A stretch of DNA of 64,000 bases. It comes from Burkholderia ambifaria (GTDB taxonomy: Bacteria; Pseudomonadota; Gammaproteobacteria; Burkholderiales; Burkholderiaceae). Positions within the stretch are counted from its first letter, which is position 1. Every line of letters begins with the position of its first letter. The position numbers were made by a program, and so were the translations under genes. Where the stretch lies: the NCBI RefSeq assembly GCF_001443045.1, contig NZ_LKPJ01000001.1:377681-441680 (forward strand), in the 5' to 3' direction. The notes below the pieces were generated by a model. The model was not told the DNA's origin. It searched no databases and was given only the letters and a program-made list of their open reading frames with translations. Positions 41,733 through 51,213 of the stretch are shown one piece after another.

Positions 41733-42899
41733 TTACCCCGCCGCCCGGATCGCCTCTTCGTACACGCCGGCGACGCGTCGCGCGATCACCGCGTTGTCGA
41801 AGTGATCACGTGCATAGCGCTTGCACGCGGCTTCGTCCGGCAGCTTGATCGCGCCGGACAGTGCCGCGCCGAGCCCTTCCGCGATCGCATCCGCGCCGGT
41901 CGACGGCAGCACGAGATCGTTGGACAGCCCGGCGACCGCCTCGGGCAGCCCGCCGACCGGCGTAACCAGCACCGGCGTGCCGGACGCAAGCGATTCGACG
42001 GTGATCAGCCCGAAACCCTCAAGCGCGACCGTCGGCACGACGCTGACCGTTGCCGCGCGGTACAACGCCGCGAGATGGTTGTCCGGCACGAAGCCGAGCA
42101 GTTTCACGTTGTCCTGCAGTCCGGCCGCGTCGATGCGCTGCTGCAGCTCTTCACCGATCTTGCCCTTGCCGGCGATCAGCAGCAGCACGTCCGGGTGACG
42201 GTGCTTGACGAGACCGATCGCGTCGACCAGGTCCTCCAGCCCCATGCGCCGCACGAGCCGGCGCACGGCCAGCACGATCGGCCGGTCCTGCGGCAGTTGC
42301 AGCTTGTGCCGTGCCTCGGCCGGCGTGAGCGGCGTATCGAACTGCGCGGTGTCGACGCAGCCCGGAATCACGCGCACGCGCGACGGATCGATCCCGTAGC
42401 GGTTCGTCAGGATCTGGCCGAACGCCTGCGACAGCACGATCAGCCGCGACGAGCGCGTATAGACGGCCTGTTCGAGATAGCGCTTCGCGCGCTGCCCGAG
42501 CGACGCGGCGCCCTCGACCTGGCTTTCGTCGGCCCACGGCCCCTGGAAGTGCGACACCTGCGGAATCCCGCGCGTCACGTCGAGTCCCGGGAACGTGTAC
42601 AGCGCGAAGTGCGACGAAATCACGTCCGGCCGCTCGCTGCGAATCTCGTCGCGCAGTGCGCGACGCGCGGCAAGCATCCGGCGCGCGAGCGGCTGCGACG
42701 CGGGCCCGAAGCCCTGGATCGCGCCGCCCGTATCGTCGGCGACCTTCGGCGAGCCCGCGACGAGCCCGCGCACCTCGACGCCCGCACCGGGCAGCGCGCC
42801 GACGAGCGAGTAGTACATCCGGTCGAGGCCGCCCGCGCGTTCGGGGAACCAGTGCATGCCGATCTGCAACGATTTGATCGGCCGGGAAGATTGGGACAT
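41733..42899 (-). CDS. bceK: Cepacian biosynthesis glycosyltransferase BceK (GT4)
   Basis: 388-aa GT-B fold glycosyltransferase. The donor-site motif of the GT4 family is EGFGLITVESLASGTPVLVT near residue 300, and the N-terminal half has MHWFPERAGGLDRMYYSLV. It adds one sugar to the lipid-linked cepacian repeat unit on the cytoplasmic face; which sugar cannot be read from sequence. It is the last gene of the leftward bce operon. Its ATG shares bases with the bceJ stop (ATGA) and has AGGAG upstream. A terminator follows. Confidence 0.88.
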   Translation of the reverse strand: MSQSSRPIKSLQIGMHWFPERAGGLDRMYYSLVGALPGAGVEVRGLVAGSPKVADDTGGAIQGFGPASQPLARRMLAARRALRDEIRSERPDVISSHFALYTFPGLDVTRGIPQVSHFQGPWADESQVEGAASLGQRAKRYLEQAVYTRSSRLIVLSQAFGQILTNRYGIDPSRVRVIPGCVDTAQFDTPLTPAEARHKLQLPQDRPIVLAVRRLVRRMGLEDLVDAIGLVKHRHPDVLLLIAGKGKIGEELQQRIDAAGLQDNVKLLGFVPDNHLAALYRAATVSVVPTVALEGFGLITVESLASGTPVLVTPVGGLPEAVAGLSNDLVLPSTGADAIAEGLGAALSGAIKLPDEAACKRYARDHFDNAVIARRVAGVYEEAIRAAG

Positions 42900-44083
42900 C
42901 ACGATTGCTCCTGCGTGACCGCATGCTCGACCCGCTCGAAGGCGGACGGCTGCGTGGGTTGGCCGATGCGCCGGTAGAGCGCGACGTACTGGGCACCCAT
43001 GTGGGCCCAGCCGAAACGGGTCATCAGTTCGCGGGCCGCGTCGCCCATCGCGCGACAGGTGTCGCGCGACGCAGCGAGCGAGCCGATCGCCTGCGCGAGC
43101 GCGGCCGGATCGTCCGGATCCTCCAGCACGATCCCGCAGTCGCGCGTGATGATTTCCGCGCCGCCGGCGGTGCGCGCGGTGACGACCGGCAGCCCGGCCG
43201 CCATCGCTTCCAGCAGCGACAGGCTCATCGCTTCGTAGCGCGACGGAAACACGTACGCATCGACCGAGCGCATCAGCGTCGGCATGTTCTTCACGAGCCC
43301 GAGGAAATGCACGCGCGATGCGATGCCGAGCGCGCGCGCCTCGTCCGGATACGGGCTGCCGGGCAGATAGCCGGCCACCGCGAGATGGACGTTTGCCGGC
43401 AGCTTCGTCAGCGCCTTCAGCACGGTGCCGAGGTTCTTGCGCGGCGTGCGCAGGTCGCCGACGAACAACAACAGGAACGCGTCGTCCGGCAGCTTGAACG
43501 CCGCGCGATCGGCCTGTGCGCCCGCGAACGCGCTGCCGTCGACGCCGTTGTAGATCACGCTGATCTTGCGGCTGTCGATGCCGAGCCCGGCGATCTCGTC
43601 GGCCACCTTCTGCGACACGGCCGTGATCGCGCGCGAACGCCGATACGCCCAGCGTTCCAGCGCGGTATTCACGCGCGTATAGACGTACTGGTAGGCCGAC
43701 CACAGCCCCTTCGTCAGACCGAACGGGTAGTACGGGCTCTTGAACCAGCCGCCGTGCACGAAGTGCGCGGTATTCACGTCGGCGCGGATCCACGAGATGA
43801 AGCCGTTGACGTGCAGCACGTCGTATTCGCTGCGATGCGCGCGCAGCCACCATGCGCTCTTCAGCGCGAACACCTGCTGCTTGACGAGATTCGACGGCCA
43901 GAAGCGTCCGACCTTCACCGGCACCCAGCGCACGCGCGGGTCGGCCAGCAGTTCAGGCGCGACGTGCGACGCGACCAGTGTGACCTCGTAGTTTTCGGCC
44001 AGCGCCGCGCGCGCGATTTCGTAATTGACGCGGCCCTGCCCGTCGTTATGTCGCACGACGTGCGTGACGATCGCGATTCTCAA
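42899..44083 (-). CDS. bceJ: Cepacian biosynthesis glycosyltransferase BceJ (GT4)
   Basis: 394-aa GT4 glycosyltransferase. It begins with RIAIVTHVVRHNDGQGRVNYE, has ISVIYNGVD and FVGDLRTPRKNL in the middle, and the donor-binding FPSRYEAMSLSLLEAMAAGL near residue 285. The start is a TTG at 44083 that overlaps the bceI stop by four bases (TTGA) and has GGGGAGG eight bases upstream. No ATG fits the conserved N-terminus. It adds a sugar to the cepacian repeat unit. Confidence 0.87.
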   Translation of the reverse strand: MRIAIVTHVVRHNDGQGRVNYEIARAALAENYEVTLVASHVAPELLADPRVRWVPVKVGRFWPSNLVKQQVFALKSAWWLRAHRSEYDVLHVNGFISWIRADVNTAHFVHGGWFKSPYYPFGLTKGLWSAYQYVYTRVNTALERWAYRRSRAITAVSQKVADEIAGLGIDSRKISVIYNGVDGSAFAGAQADRAAFKLPDDAFLLLFVGDLRTPRKNLGTVLKALTKLPANVHLAVAGYLPGSPYPDEARALGIASRVHFLGLVKNMPTLMRSVDAYVFPSRYEAMSLSLLEAMAAGLPVVTARTAGGAEIITRDCGIVLEDPDDPAALAQAIGSLAASRDTCRAMGDAARELMTRFGWAHMGAQYVALYRRIGQPTQPSAFERVEHAVTQEQS

Positions 44084-45546
44084 TGGTCGCCTCCCCGTGA
44101 ACGCGCGGCGGCCAGCAGGCGCTGCGCCTTCTGCCAGTGCGCCGCGGATAGTATTGAAAAAATGGCCGTGAACAGCAGCAGGCCGCCCGTGCCGATCAGC
44201 GAGTTCGTGAACACGAGCATCGCGAACACCGACAGGCACAGGCTCAGGCATGCGCCGACGAACTTGTCCTTGCGCAGCTTGAACGCCGCGCGCAGCGTGC
44301 GGGCGAGCAGCATGACGACGCCCGACAGGTACAGCAGCGTGCCGGGCCAGCCGAGCACGAACGGCACGTTCATCACGCCGCTGTCGAAGCTGCCGTACTT
44401 GCCGAGCTCGCCGCTGTCGCTCGACAACTTGGTGGACGCGCCGGTCGCGCCCATCCCTTCGCCGGCGACGTCGGTGAACGCCGTTTGCGCGAAGGTCGCG
44501 TAGAACTTGTTGCGGTCGTCGTAGCTGCGGTCGTCCTTCAGGTTCGTGATCGACTGGAGACGCTGGCCCAGCCGGTCGGCCACCGGCCCGACGGTCAGTA
44601 GCGGCACGCACAACCCGACCAGCACGACGCCACTGATCAGGATCCGCATCCGCACGCGGTTGCTCGACTGCACGAGCTGGATCGCGAGCGCGATCACCCA
44701 GCCACCCCAGGTCGAGCGCACGAGACACAGCGCGAACGACACGAAGCCCGCGGCGCCCGCGAACCAGCGGACCTTCTGCGGTGCCGCGAACACGAACACC
44801 AGCGCGCCCATGATCGCGAACGCGAACGGCCCCGACGAGTTCATCGTGCTGAATACCCGCACGCCGTACGGCACCGGCTCGCCCTGCGAACCCATGTCCG
44901 AGCCGATCATCCACAGCACGTCCCACTGCGGCATCACGAAATACTGCACGACGCCGTACACGCCCATCACGAGCATGCCCCACATGAACGTGGACAACAG
45001 CACGTCGCGGTACTCGGGATAGTCGCGCGCGTTCACCATGATGTGAAAGCCGATCAGCACCGGGTACACCCAGTTCGCGAGATCGTAGGTCGCGGCCATC
45101 ACGCCGCTCGACATGATCCCGACCAGATACGCGTATGCCAGCCCGAACAGCATCAGCAGCACGGGAATCCCGCGCCGCTGGGCGAGCACGCGGTAATGCC
45201 TGAGCAGCCCGAACCCGGCGATCATCGTCACGGCGAGCGGCGCGACCTGGATCAGGCTCGTCGGCGTGAACGCGCCCTTCGACCAGTCGGCCAGACGCCG
45301 CACCTCGGGGCTCAGGAACCACACCCACCACATGAAGCCGACGTAGCGCGCCGGGCTCTTGAAATACAGCCAGATGCCGACCGCGATGGCCAGCACCGGA
45401 AACGCGAGCGTCAGCACCTTGCCCTGGTGAATGGCGATCAGCGCGGCGGTAAACGTCCACAGCCCGGCCTGCCCGACCCAGTGCTTCGGCTCGGGTAGCC
45501 AGCTGCGGTTGCGCGACGGTGCGCGTTCGGCGGCAATCGTACTCAT
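44080..45546 (-). CDS. bceI: Cepacian polymerase (Wzy-like) BceI
   Basis: 488-aa integral membrane protein with about ten to twelve helices and a large periplasmic loop (VADRLGQRLQSITNLKDDRS onward, about residues 325-390), the layout of Wzy/O-antigen-ligase-type polymerases. It would polymerise lipid-linked repeat units in the periplasm. It lies between bceH and bceJ, overlapping bceJ by four bases. Confidence 0.85.
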   Translation of the reverse strand: MSTIAAERAPSRNRSWLPEPKHWVGQAGLWTFTAALIAIHQGKVLTLAFPVLAIAVGIWLYFKSPARYVGFMWWVWFLSPEVRRLADWSKGAFTPTSLIQVAPLAVTMIAGFGLLRHYRVLAQRRGIPVLLMLFGLAYAYLVGIMSSGVMAATYDLANWVYPVLIGFHIMVNARDYPEYRDVLLSTFMWGMLVMGVYGVVQYFVMPQWDVLWMIGSDMGSQGEPVPYGVRVFSTMNSSGPFAFAIMGALVFVFAAPQKVRWFAGAAGFVSFALCLVRSTWGGWVIALAIQLVQSSNRVRMRILISGVVLVGLCVPLLTVGPVADRLGQRLQSITNLKDDRSYDDRNKFYATFAQTAFTDVAGEGMGATGASTKLSSDSGELGKYGSFDSGVMNVPFVLGWPGTLLYLSGVVMLLARTLRAAFKLRKDKFVGACLSLCLSVFAMLVFTNSLIGTGGLLLFTAIFSILSAAHWQKAQRLLAAARSRGGDH

Positions 45547-45556
45547 CGATCCTCTC

Positions 45557-46693
45557 TCACCGCGACGACGGACGCGAATCCGCGAGCGGCATCGCGAGAC
45601 CGGCGGCCGCCGGCGTGCGACGCCCGCGCAGCATGTCTCGCGTGATCCGCACGTGCTGCTCGGCGAACGCCTGCGTGGTCAGGTCGCGCTCGCGCAGGCA
45701 CGCGGCGGCGGCCCGCGCGCAATCCAGCGCGGCGACCGGATCGGCCACGAACCGATCGGCGGCCTGGCGCATCGCCTGCGCGTCGAATGCCGGCACATAG
45801 GCAGCCGTATCGTGCGGGAAGTAGTCGCTGAGCCCGCCGACGTCGGACACGATCATCGGCTTGCCGACGGCTGCCGCCTCGAGCATCACCGTGATACCCG
45901 ACGCGTGGAAGTTCGGCCGCAGCGGCACGACGATCACGTCGGCCCACGCGTACAGCTCGTGCTGCTTCGCGAGGCCCGATGCCGAGCCGATCTTCACGTT
46001 CGGCGCATGCCACTCGCGCGGCACGCGGCGCCGCGTCGCGAGCCGCACGTCGTAGCGCTCGTCGCCGCCGAACGCGGCAAGGAACGTGCGCCAGTCGCGG
46101 TCGCGGTCGTTGCCGATCGCGGCGATCCGCAGCGGCCGGTTCGGCTGCCACTGCTGCGGCTCGGCCGGCGGAAAGTCCTGCGTGTTCAGCCCGTAGTACA
46201 CGAACTCCGCGTCGCGCCCGAGAAAGCGGCGGCACAGCTCGGCGTTGTCGCGGGCGAGCGTCGTCAGCGCGTCGGCGCGTGCGAGCAGCTTGCGATACAG
46301 CCAGCGGCGCGCGCCGCCGAACGTGTTCCACTTGTCGAACAGCCACACGCTCTGCGCGAGCAGCAGCGGACGCTTACCCTGCGCGCCGGCGAGTTTCAGG
46401 ATCAGCGCGGCGGCGAGGTGCTCCTGCTCGGTATGCGTCCAGATCACGTCGGTGCCCAGCAACGCGGCGCGATTGCGCCAGGCGTGCACGACGTCGAAGC
46501 CGAGCGCCGCCTTCAGCGCACGGCGCGCGAGGCTCGCGACGCGGTTCTCGCGCCGGTCCTGCGAATAGGTCAGCCGGAATTCGTCGGATTCGGCGTGGTG
46601 ATAGCCGTACAGGCAGCCGATGTTCTCGCCTTTCCGGTAGGTACGCGGATCGGCGCCGTAAAACAGGTGGACGTGAACTTTCGTCGTAGTCAT
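45557..46693 (-). CDS. bceH: Cepacian biosynthesis glycosyltransferase BceH (GT4)
   Basis: 378-aa GT-B glycosyltransferase. The donor region HASGITVMLEAAAVGKPMIVSDVGG near residues 265-290 is typical of GT4. The N-terminus (MTTTKVHVHLFYGADPRTYR) is atypical but fits the family's first Rossmann strand. Ten bases separate it from bceI. It is one of four glycosyltransferases needed for the branched heptasaccharide. Confidence 0.87.
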   Translation of the reverse strand: MTTTKVHVHLFYGADPRTYRKGENIGCLYGYHHAESDEFRLTYSQDRRENRVASLARRALKAALGFDVVHAWRNRAALLGTDVIWTHTEQEHLAAALILKLAGAQGKRPLLLAQSVWLFDKWNTFGGARRWLYRKLLARADALTTLARDNAELCRRFLGRDAEFVYYGLNTQDFPPAEPQQWQPNRPLRIAAIGNDRDRDWRTFLAAFGGDERYDVRLATRRRVPREWHAPNVKIGSASGLAKQHELYAWADVIVVPLRPNFHASGITVMLEAAAVGKPMIVSDVGGLSDYFPHDTAAYVPAFDAQAMRQAADRFVADPVAALDCARAAAACLRERDLTTQAFAEQHVRITRDMLRGRRTPAAAGLAMPLADSRPSSR

Positions 46694-46736
46694 GCAAGCC
46701 CTCCGGGGATAGCCGTGCGCGATGCGCGCGGCCCGT

Positions 46737-47696
46737 TCAAGACGTCACCGGCGGCATCGCCGCACGGTGGGGGGCAAGGTTCGCGCGGCGCGCATCGCGG
46801 GCACCGCGGCGCACCGCGCGCCAGTGCTCGCGCACGCGGTCGCGCTGCGCGCCATGCAGCGACAGCAGCACGTGCGCGAGGCCCGGATAGACACGCGTGC
46901 CGACCAGCGTCCACCACCACCACGCGATCTCGCGCCGCACCAGCGGCAGATGCTCGCGCAGGATCAAGTGCAGGTTGTACGCGCCGTTGCTGATCGCATT
47001 CAGCGATGCGGCATCGCGCCGATCGTCGTCGAAACGCTCGGCCGGAAAATGATCGACCGCGATCGCCGGGTCGTAGACGAGCTTCCAGCCTTCGCGCTGC
47101 ACGTGCATGCTGAACGCCATGTCGTTGTGCACCTGCGCACCGGCGCCGCGCAGCCGCGTGTCGAAGCGCAGCCGCTCGATCGCGGCGCGGCGGTAGCTCA
47201 TGTTCGCGCCTTTCAGCATGTCGACTTCGCGTGCGCCGCCGACGCCCAGGTGATGGTTGCCGATGATCTTGCCGGACAGCGTGAGCTGGCCGACGAGTTC
47301 GCGCGACTCGTCAAGCACGCGGCCCTTCTCGTGCACCCAGTCGCGGCCGCCGACCGCACCGACGCGCGGATCGTCCAGGAACGCGGCTTCGACGCGCGCG
47401 AGCCAGTCGGCGCGCGGTGCCGCATCGTCGTCGGTGATCGCGACGATGTCACCGCTCGCCGAGTCGAGCCCCTTGTTCAGCGCCGCGACCTGCCCCGGCA
47501 CGTCGACCGGCACGATCCGCAGCGGCAGCGCGCCGCCCACCGACGGATCGGCGAGGCGCTCGTGCGTGGCATCGTCCTCCGGGCGCGCGACGACGATCAC
47601 CTCGTCGGGCAGCCGCTGCTGGCGCTGCAGCGCCAGCAGGCAGCGCGCGAGGTCGGCGGGACGCCGGTAAGTCGGAACGAGCACGGAAATTTTCAT
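46737..47696 (-). CDS. bceG: Cepacian biosynthesis glycosyltransferase BceG (GT2)
   Basis: 319-aa GT-A fold family 2 glycosyltransferase. MKISVLVPTYRRPADLARCL begins the nucleotide-binding domain, ITDDDAAPRADWL carries the metal-binding DxD (near residue 95), and FSMHVQREGWKLVYDP is an acceptor-domain motif. The ATG at 47696 follows GGAGAACCC. The only GT2 among the bce-I transferases. Confidence 0.88.
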   Translation of the reverse strand: MKISVLVPTYRRPADLARCLLALQRQQRLPDEVIVVARPEDDATHERLADPSVGGALPLRIVPVDVPGQVAALNKGLDSASGDIVAITDDDAAPRADWLARVEAAFLDDPRVGAVGGRDWVHEKGRVLDESRELVGQLTLSGKIIGNHHLGVGGAREVDMLKGANMSYRRAAIERLRFDTRLRGAGAQVHNDMAFSMHVQREGWKLVYDPAIAVDHFPAERFDDDRRDAASLNAISNGAYNLHLILREHLPLVRREIAWWWWTLVGTRVYPGLAHVLLSLHGAQRDRVREHWRAVRRGARDARRANLAPHRAAMPPVTS

Positions 47697-47716
47697 TGAG
47701 GGTTCTCCAGTCGGCC

Positions 47717-47745
47717 GGGCCGGTGCTGCGCACGCCGGCCCGGTT
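47717..47745 (-). repeat. Hairpin between bceF and bceG
   Basis: CCGGGCCGG and CCGGCCCGG arms with a roughly 11-base loop in the 62-bp gap. It has no minus-strand T run, so it is more likely an mRNA processing or stability stem than a terminator. Confidence 0.45.
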
Positions 47746-47758
47746 TCGTGCAATGCGA

Positions 47759-49984
47759 TCAAGCGCTCAGGTATTCGTGGACGGCCGCATAGCCGCGGCC
47801 GTAGCCGCGCGCCTTCGGCGGCACGCCGTTGAAGATCCCGCCCTCCAGATCGACGCCCGCGGTGCGCAGGCGCTTGATCGCGTCGGCGATCTCGCCCTCG
47901 GTATGCATGCCCGAGCGCAGCACCAGGAAGGTCGCGCCGGCCATGCGGCCGATGATGGTCGCGTCGGTCACCGCCAGCACCGGCGGCGAGTCGATCAGCA
48001 CGACGTCGTAGCGCTTGCCGAGCCCTTCGAGGTATTGCGGCAGACGCGTCGACATCAGCAGTTCCGACGGGTTCGGCGGACGCGTGCCGCCCGAGATGAA
48101 CGACAGGCCCTGCACCGGCGTCTCGCGGATCGCGCCTTCAAGCGAAGACTGGTCGCTCAGCAGCTCGGACAGGCCGGGCTGCGCGGTGAGACCGAAGTAG
48201 CGGTCGAGCATCCCGCGGCGCATGTCGGCGTCGATCAGCAGCACGCGCTTGCCCGAATGCGCGAGCAGCACCGCGAGGTTGACGGTCAGGAAGCTCTTGC
48301 CGATGCCCGGGGTCGGGCCGGTCAGCACGACCACGCGGTTCTTCGCGTCCATCATCGCGAACTGCATCGCGGTGCGCAGGCTGCGCATGCTTTCGACGCT
48401 CAGGTCCTTCGGCCGCAGGCTCGCAAGGATCGGCCGCGCGCGGCCGCCGCCCTTCTCGGCCATCGCATCGAGCTTCACCTGCTCGGCGCTTTGCGGCACC
48501 AGCCCGTACAGCGGCAGGTTGAACGTGCGCTCGATGCGGTCCGGATCTTCGATGCCCTGGAACAGGTTGCGGCGCAGGAACACGACGCCGGTGCCGAGGA
48601 TCAGGCCCAGGAACACGGCGGCCGACAGGATCAGCACCTTCTTCGGCTTGACCGGATCGCCCGGGCGCAGCGCCGAATCGATGAGGTGGATGTTGCCGCC
48701 CGTGCCGGCCTTCTGCACCGAGAGTTCCTGCACGCGGTTCAGCAGCAGCACGTAGATGTCCTCGGCGACCTTCGCGTCGCGCTGGAGCTGGACGGCCTTC
48801 ACTTCGGTCGCCGGCAGGCTGCGGAAGCGATTGCTGAACTTGTCCTTCTCGCCCTGCAGTTCCGCGAGCTGCTGCTTCGCGGCGATCACCATCGGGTGCG
48901 AGTCGGTGAAGCGCTGCGCGAGCGACGCGAGCTGCAGGCGCTGTGCGGCGATCTGCTGCTCGTACTGCACGCTGCCCTCGAGGTAGACCTTCGCCTCGTC
49001 GCTCGCGTTGATCGAGCCGGACGTGCGCTGGTACTGCGTCAGCGCGGCTTCCGCACGCTCGAGGTCGGCCTTCAGGCGCGGTTCCTCGCCCTTCAGGAAG
49101 TCGAGCATCTTGGTCGCTTCGGCCTGCTTCGCGATCACGTGCTGGTTCAGGTACGACTGCGCGAGCGCGTTCGCGATCGCGGCGGTCTGGTCCGGATCCT
49201 TGCCTTGGAGCGAAATCTGCACGACGCCCGTCTGCTTGCCCTGCTCGCTCACCTGGATGCCCGACTGGAAGCCGGTGATCGCGTCGAGATCGTTGTAGCG
49301 GACCACGGTGAACTGCGTGCCCGGACGCGCGACGAGCTTCTGCACGAGCAGCGTGACGCCGCCGCCCTGCTCCGATTCGCCGACACGGCCCGACAGCAGG
49401 CGGCGGCCGTTCTGGTCGACCAGCGTGTAGGTGCCGTCCGGGCCGGCCGTCAGCGTCATCTTCTTGCCCTCGAGCGCGGGCACGACGTTGATCGTATCGA
49501 CGTTGGCGACTTCACCCCCCCATGCGTACGACCTCAGGCCGAACCAGGCGCGCGACGGCTCGCCCGGCGTCGCGACGCGCGCGGCCAGGCTGCCGATCAG
49601 CGGCATCGTCTTCGGCGCGACCGAGAAGTTCAGCTTGAACTGCTCGACGACCGGCGCGACGACGCCGCGGCTCTTGATGATCTCGATTTCCGCATCGGTC
49701 GGCGCCTGCTGCGGACCGCTGTTGATCATCGCGCCCGTCTGCGTCTGGGTGAGCGCCTGCGACGTGTTGTCGTTGCCCTCGACCCGCACGTGCACGTCGG
49801 CCTGATACACCGGCTTCGCGACATAGCAGTAGAGGCCGGCGAGCGCGATGACGGTCACCGCGATGCCGATCAGCAGCCAGATGTCGTCCATGAGCACCTG
49901 GAGCAGCTGGCCGAGGACGACGTCTTCTTCCTCGGTTTTCGCGGTCAGATCCGCGTAGGAGTGTTTCGCTTGCGTGTTCACCAT
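47759..49984 (-). CDS. bceF: BY-kinase / polysaccharide co-polymerase BceF (Wzc-like)
   Basis: 741 aa. The first membrane segment is near residues 35-55 (IGIAVTVIALAGLYCYV). A long periplasmic Wzz-like region with coiled coil follows, then a second membrane segment near 445-465 (LSAAVFLGLILGTGVVFL) and a cytoplasmic tyrosine-kinase domain. Kinase motifs are Walker A TPGIGKSF near 553, Walker A' LLIDADMRRG near 580 and Walker B VLIDSPPV near 657. The C-terminal Tyr cluster has only three tyrosines (GYGRGYAAVHEYLSA). It controls chain length and export through autophosphorylation cycles reversed by BceD. Confidence 0.94.
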   Translation of the reverse strand: MVNTQAKHSYADLTAKTEEEDVVLGQLLQVLMDDIWLLIGIAVTVIALAGLYCYVAKPVYQADVHVRVEGNDNTSQALTQTQTGAMINSGPQQAPTDAEIEIIKSRGVVAPVVEQFKLNFSVAPKTMPLIGSLAARVATPGEPSRAWFGLRSYAWGGEVANVDTINVVPALEGKKMTLTAGPDGTYTLVDQNGRRLLSGRVGESEQGGGVTLLVQKLVARPGTQFTVVRYNDLDAITGFQSGIQVSEQGKQTGVVQISLQGKDPDQTAAIANALAQSYLNQHVIAKQAEATKMLDFLKGEEPRLKADLERAEAALTQYQRTSGSINASDEAKVYLEGSVQYEQQIAAQRLQLASLAQRFTDSHPMVIAAKQQLAELQGEKDKFSNRFRSLPATEVKAVQLQRDAKVAEDIYVLLLNRVQELSVQKAGTGGNIHLIDSALRPGDPVKPKKVLILSAAVFLGLILGTGVVFLRRNLFQGIEDPDRIERTFNLPLYGLVPQSAEQVKLDAMAEKGGGRARPILASLRPKDLSVESMRSLRTAMQFAMMDAKNRVVVLTGPTPGIGKSFLTVNLAVLLAHSGKRVLLIDADMRRGMLDRYFGLTAQPGLSELLSDQSSLEGAIRETPVQGLSFISGGTRPPNPSELLMSTRLPQYLEGLGKRYDVVLIDSPPVLAVTDATIIGRMAGATFLVLRSGMHTEGEIADAIKRLRTAGVDLEGGIFNGVPPKARGYGRGYAAVHEYLSA

Positions 49985-50034
49985 TCGTTCCCGCTTGAGT
50001 GGTGCCGGGGGGCAGGCGCCGCCCCGGCGGGCTA

Positions 50035-51213
50035 TCAGCGCGTGATTTGCCGCATGAAGAAGATCGTCTGGATCGTCGGCAACACCTGCTGCAGCACACG
50101 GTTGAACTGCACCGAGCTGGCCGTGCTGACGTAGACGACGTCGAGCGGCTGGAGCGGGAAGCGGCTCGACAGCATCAGCGCGTCCGGCTGCGTCATGTCG
50201 AGACGGAACACTTCCGGCTTCGTCGGGTTGTCATGCATCCCGCGCATCACGTAGATCTTGCGCGGGTTCGCATCGGTGTCGAGGATGCCGCCGCCGGACG
50301 TCAGCGCATCGGCGAGGGTCAGCTTGCCCTTGAGCATCGGCACGGTGACCGGCGTCTTGACCTCGCCCATGATGAACACGCGGCTGTCGCTGCGGTCCGG
50401 CACGTTGATGATGTCGCCCGGCTGCAGCATCACGTTCTGCTTCACTTCGCCGCGATCGAGCACGCCGTTCGCGTCGAGCGTGTAGAGCTTGCCGTCGCGC
50501 GTCAGGCGCACGCGCTGCAGATCGGCCTCGTTGGTCGAGCCGCCCGAGCGCGAGATCGCGTCGACGAGCGTCAGCGGCACGTCGCTCACCGCGAGCGGGC
50601 CCGGCTGCTTCACCTCGCCCGTCACCTGCACCTTCTGGCTGCGGAACGACAACACGCGCACGTCGAGCTGCGGATTCTTCACGTAGCGCGCCAGCGTGGT
50701 GGCCATCTGCTCGCGGATCTGCGCGACCGTCTTGCCCGCCACCTTGATGCGGCCGACGAACGGGAAGAAGATCGTGCCGTCGGCGGCCACGGTCTGGCCG
50801 TACGGATCGGCCTGGCCCGGCAGCGCGGTCGTATACGGCTGCTGCAACGCACCCGCGACCGACTGCGTCGTGTTGCCGCCGCTCGAGAACGACTGGCCCT
50901 GCGGCGTCGTCAGCTCGGGGTGATCCCACACCGTGACGCCGAGGATGTCCTGCGGGCCGACTCGGTACACGTACTGAGACGGATCGGTGTAGCGACCCGG
51001 CGGCAGCGGGTGCTCGACCTGCTGCTTCTGCAGCTGATCCATCACCAGCTTCGCGTCGATGTAATGAACCGGATAGGTTTCGGCCTGGCCTTGCCGGCCT
51101 TCGTCCTTCAGGTTCGACGAGTCGAGATAGTTGCCGGGCGCGGTCGCGCAGGCCGACAGGAATGTCGTCATTGCGACGGCAAGCGCCAGCGGGCGCATGG
51201 GACGTTTCAGCAT
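50035..51213 (-). CDS. bceE: Outer-membrane polysaccharide export (OPX) lipoprotein BceE
   Basis: 392-aa Wza-like protein that forms the outer-membrane exit channel. Signal peptide with lipobox LALAVAMTTFLSAC, so Cys near residue 20 is lipidated. A polysaccharide-export domain (YRVGPQDILGVTVWDHPEL) and SLBB repeats (QVTGEVKQPGPLAVSDVPL and FIMGEVKTPVTVPMLKGK) follow. The ATG at 51213 is chosen because it gives a compact signal peptide; 51228 is possible. It overlaps the bceD stop by seven bases. Confidence 0.93.
   Translation of the reverse strand: MLKRPMRPLALAVAMTTFLSACATAPGNYLDSSNLKDEGRQGQAETYPVHYIDAKLVMDQLQKQQVEHPLPPGRYTDPSQYVYRVGPQDILGVTVWDHPELTTPQGQSFSSGGNTTQSVAGALQQPYTTALPGQADPYGQTVAADGTIFFPFVGRIKVAGKTVAQIREQMATTLARYVKNPQLDVRVLSFRSQKVQVTGEVKQPGPLAVSDVPLTLVDAISRSGGSTNEADLQRVRLTRDGKLYTLDANGVLDRGEVKQNVMLQPGDIINVPDRSDSRVFIMGEVKTPVTVPMLKGKLTLADALTSGGGILDTDANPRKIYVMRGMHDNPTKPEVFRLDMTQPDALMLSSRFPLQPLDVVYVSTASSVQFNRVLQQVLPTIQTIFFMRQITR

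Noticed and set aside
41733-43853. A single 706-codon frame covering bceK and part of bceJ
   Set aside because: The upstream part is bceJ read in another frame. BceK has its own ATG at 42899 with AGGAG and the conserved N-terminus.
42899-45460. A single 853-codon frame covering bceJ and part of bceI
   Set aside because: The upstream part is a shifted reading of bceI. The BceJ N-terminus begins at the TTG at 44083 with GGGGAGG upstream.
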